26,860 bases of DNA from Opitutales bacterium (GTDB lineage Bacteria > Verrucomicrobiota > Verrucomicrobiia > Opitutales > Oceanipulchritudinaceae): positions 1-26,860 of the forward strand of contig SKLD01000405.1 in assembly GCA_007123395.1 (NCBI GenBank). The letters run 5' to 3'. Positions 25,840 to 26,860 of this stretch are shown here, one piece after another (within the stretch, counting starts at the first letter, position 1; each line of letters starts with the position of its first letter). Below the pieces are notes generated by a model, which did not search any database, was not told the DNA's origin, and worked only from the letters and a program-made list of their open reading frames with translations. Made by a program: the position numbers and the translations under genes.

Positions 25840-26715
25840 ATGCCGAAAATCGGAGCCATCACACGCACAAAGAACCGTCCTCTGCTCCTCAAACGTGCCG
25901 TTGAAAGTGTTGTGCGGCAATCATTTGAGGACTGGTCTCTTGTCATTGTGAACGACGGAGGCGACCCCGCGCCGGTGCGTGAAATCGTCGCGTCGGTCGA
26001 CGCCAAACACCGGGAGCGCATCCGCCAGATCGACAACGGCAGCTCGCTCGGCATGGAAGCGGCTTCGAACGTCGGACTCAACGCGCTCGACACGCGCTAC
26101 GCCATGATCCACGACGACGACGACAGCCTGCACCCCGAGTTTTTCCGGAAGACTGTTACCTACCTCGATAATCCGCCGCACTCCTCCGTGCGGGCGGTCG
26201 TCACCCACACGGAGCGAATCATCGAACGCATTGAGGGCGGGACCGTCACCCAGGTGCGCACCTACCCTTACAACGACTGGCTCAAGACCATCAGCCTGCG
26301 CCGCATGCTCGCGGAGAACGTCTTCGCGCCGATCGCCTTTGTCTTTGACCGCCAGGCGTGCCACGAAGTGGGCGCGTTCCGCGAGGATCTCCCGGTCCTC
26401 GGCGACTGGGATTTCAACGTGCGCTTCCTCGCCCGCTACGAGATCGGGGTGATTGCCGAGAAGCTCGCTTACTACCACAACCGCGAGGACGACGGCACGG
26501 GCGACTACTCCAGCTCGGTCAACGCCAAGGCACACCTCCACGAGTTCTACGACAACCTCCTGCGTAACGAGTGGCTGCGCAAAGACATCGAAGCGGGCCG
26601 CACCGGTGTTGGAGCCATCGCCAACACCGCGCCCATGCTATGGGATCTCGGTTGGGAGGTGAAGGAAGAGATCAAGAAGGGCCGCTTCCGCCTCTTTCCG
26701 AAAAAGAAGAAATGA
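25840..26715 (+). CDS. Family 2 glycosyltransferase, tandem copy 2
   Basis: The 291-residue paralogue of the preceding gene aligns without gaps over the first 100 residues with 59 identities by hand count. It keeps IVNDGG (Asp39), GMEAASNVGL, HDDDDSLHPEF (92-95) and LPVLGDWDFNVRFL. Its C-terminus differs, ending in a lysine-rich tail (RFRLFPKKKK) that could bind membrane phospholipid. All catalytic features are retained, so both copies may be active with different acceptors or donors. It lies 42 bases after copy 1, and its stop overlaps the next start (ATGA at 26712-26715). Confidence 0.94.
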   Translation: MPKIGAITRTKNRPLLLKRAVESVVRQSFEDWSLVIVNDGGDPAPVREIVASVDAKHRERIRQIDNGSSLGMEAASNVGLNALDTRYAMIHDDDDSLHPEFFRKTVTYLDNPPHSSVRAVVTHTERIIERIEGGTVTQVRTYPYNDWLKTISLRRMLAENVFAPIAFVFDRQACHEVGAFREDLPVLGDWDFNVRFLARYEIGVIAEKLAYYHNREDDGTGDYSSSVNAKAHLHEFYDNLLRNEWLRKDIEAGRTGVGAIANTAPMLWDLGWEVKEEIKKGRFRLFPKKKK

Positions 26716-26860
26716 GCGACTTCTCCCGCTTGCTCCGCGGGGCGGACGTTCTCTCGCTGGATATCTTCGACACCGCGCTGGGGCGCCGCTGCGCCTTGCC
26801 GGTGGATGTTTTTGTGACGATGCGCGAGGAACTCGTCGCGGCGCACGGCGATACCTTCAC
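26712..26860 (+). CDS. HAD-superfamily protein, N-terminal fragment (cut by window edge)
   Basis: Only the first 49 residues are visible. They read MSDFSRLLRGADVLSLDIFDTALGRR, interrupted here, followed by CALPVDVFVTMREELVAAHG. SLDIFDTAL is HAD motif I (DXFDT), with the two catalytic aspartates, and the following LPVDVF is the pattern at the start of COG5610 proteins. The start overlaps the glycosyltransferase stop by four bases, so it is translationally coupled to it. The rest of the gene lies beyond the window. Whether it carries the C-terminal module itself cannot be seen. Confidence 0.85.
   Translation, partial: MSDFSRLLRGADVLSLDIFDTALGRRCALPVDVFVTMREELVAAHGDTF

Overview
The window is high-GC bacterial DNA, densely coding on both strands, with weak or absent Shine-Dalgarno sequences before many genes. 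The combination of genes suggests Verrucomicrobiota (Opitutae-like): an animal-type UDP-glucose dehydrogenase, verrucomicrobial-style REP-associated transposases, a repeat protein built only of helicase-associated domains, and an ECF sigma/anti-sigma/YceI operon. This is inference from gene content; there is no rRNA or other marker to prove it. I found no tRNA, rRNA or CRISPR array.

Layout. (1) 1-395: 3' end of a REP-associated tyrosine transposase cut by the window edge. (2) 435-2477, minus strand: UDP-glucose 6-dehydrogenase followed by APS kinase; their products, UDP-glucuronate and PAPS, are the donors needed for a sulfated, uronate-containing polysaccharide. (3) 2703-4337, minus: a solitary oligopeptide-binding lipoprotein. 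(4) 4581-5260, plus: an overlapping Phd-type antitoxin and PIN toxin pair. (5) 5301-6649, plus: an LMW phosphatase overlapping a fructosamine-kinase-family gene, a likely protein deglycation pair. (6) 6804-7679, minus: an EamA/DMT transporter. (7) 7883-10411, plus: an 842-residue protein that I read as about ten degenerate helicase-associated repeats with no helicase. (8) 10458-10695: an intergenic inverted repeat with a third nearby copy. (9) 10698-13754, minus: a queA - ECF sigma - anti-sigma - yceI operon. (10) 13850-16234, plus: a hybrid sensor kinase with an N-terminal TPR-like sensor.

(11) 16403-17410: a complete REP-associated transposase behind an unusually AT-rich leader. (12) 17617-19578: acetyl-CoA synthetase. 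(13) 19644-23224: a tightly packed run of an FMN reductase, a membrane-anchored TPR-like protein and two unknown secreted proteins, closed by a possible terminator. (14) 23660 to the end: a surface-glycan cluster. It holds a protein resembling the C-terminal half of COG5610 proteins, two tandem paralogous family 2 glycosyltransferases and, cut by the window edge, a HAD-like protein resembling the N-terminal half of COG5610. The cluster is preceded by an AT-rich island with a repeated GATATAT...TTTGACAC motif.

The most interesting items are the HA-repeat protein, the UDP-glucuronate/PAPS gene pair, the repeat element near 10.5 kb and the glycan cluster with its separated HAD modules.
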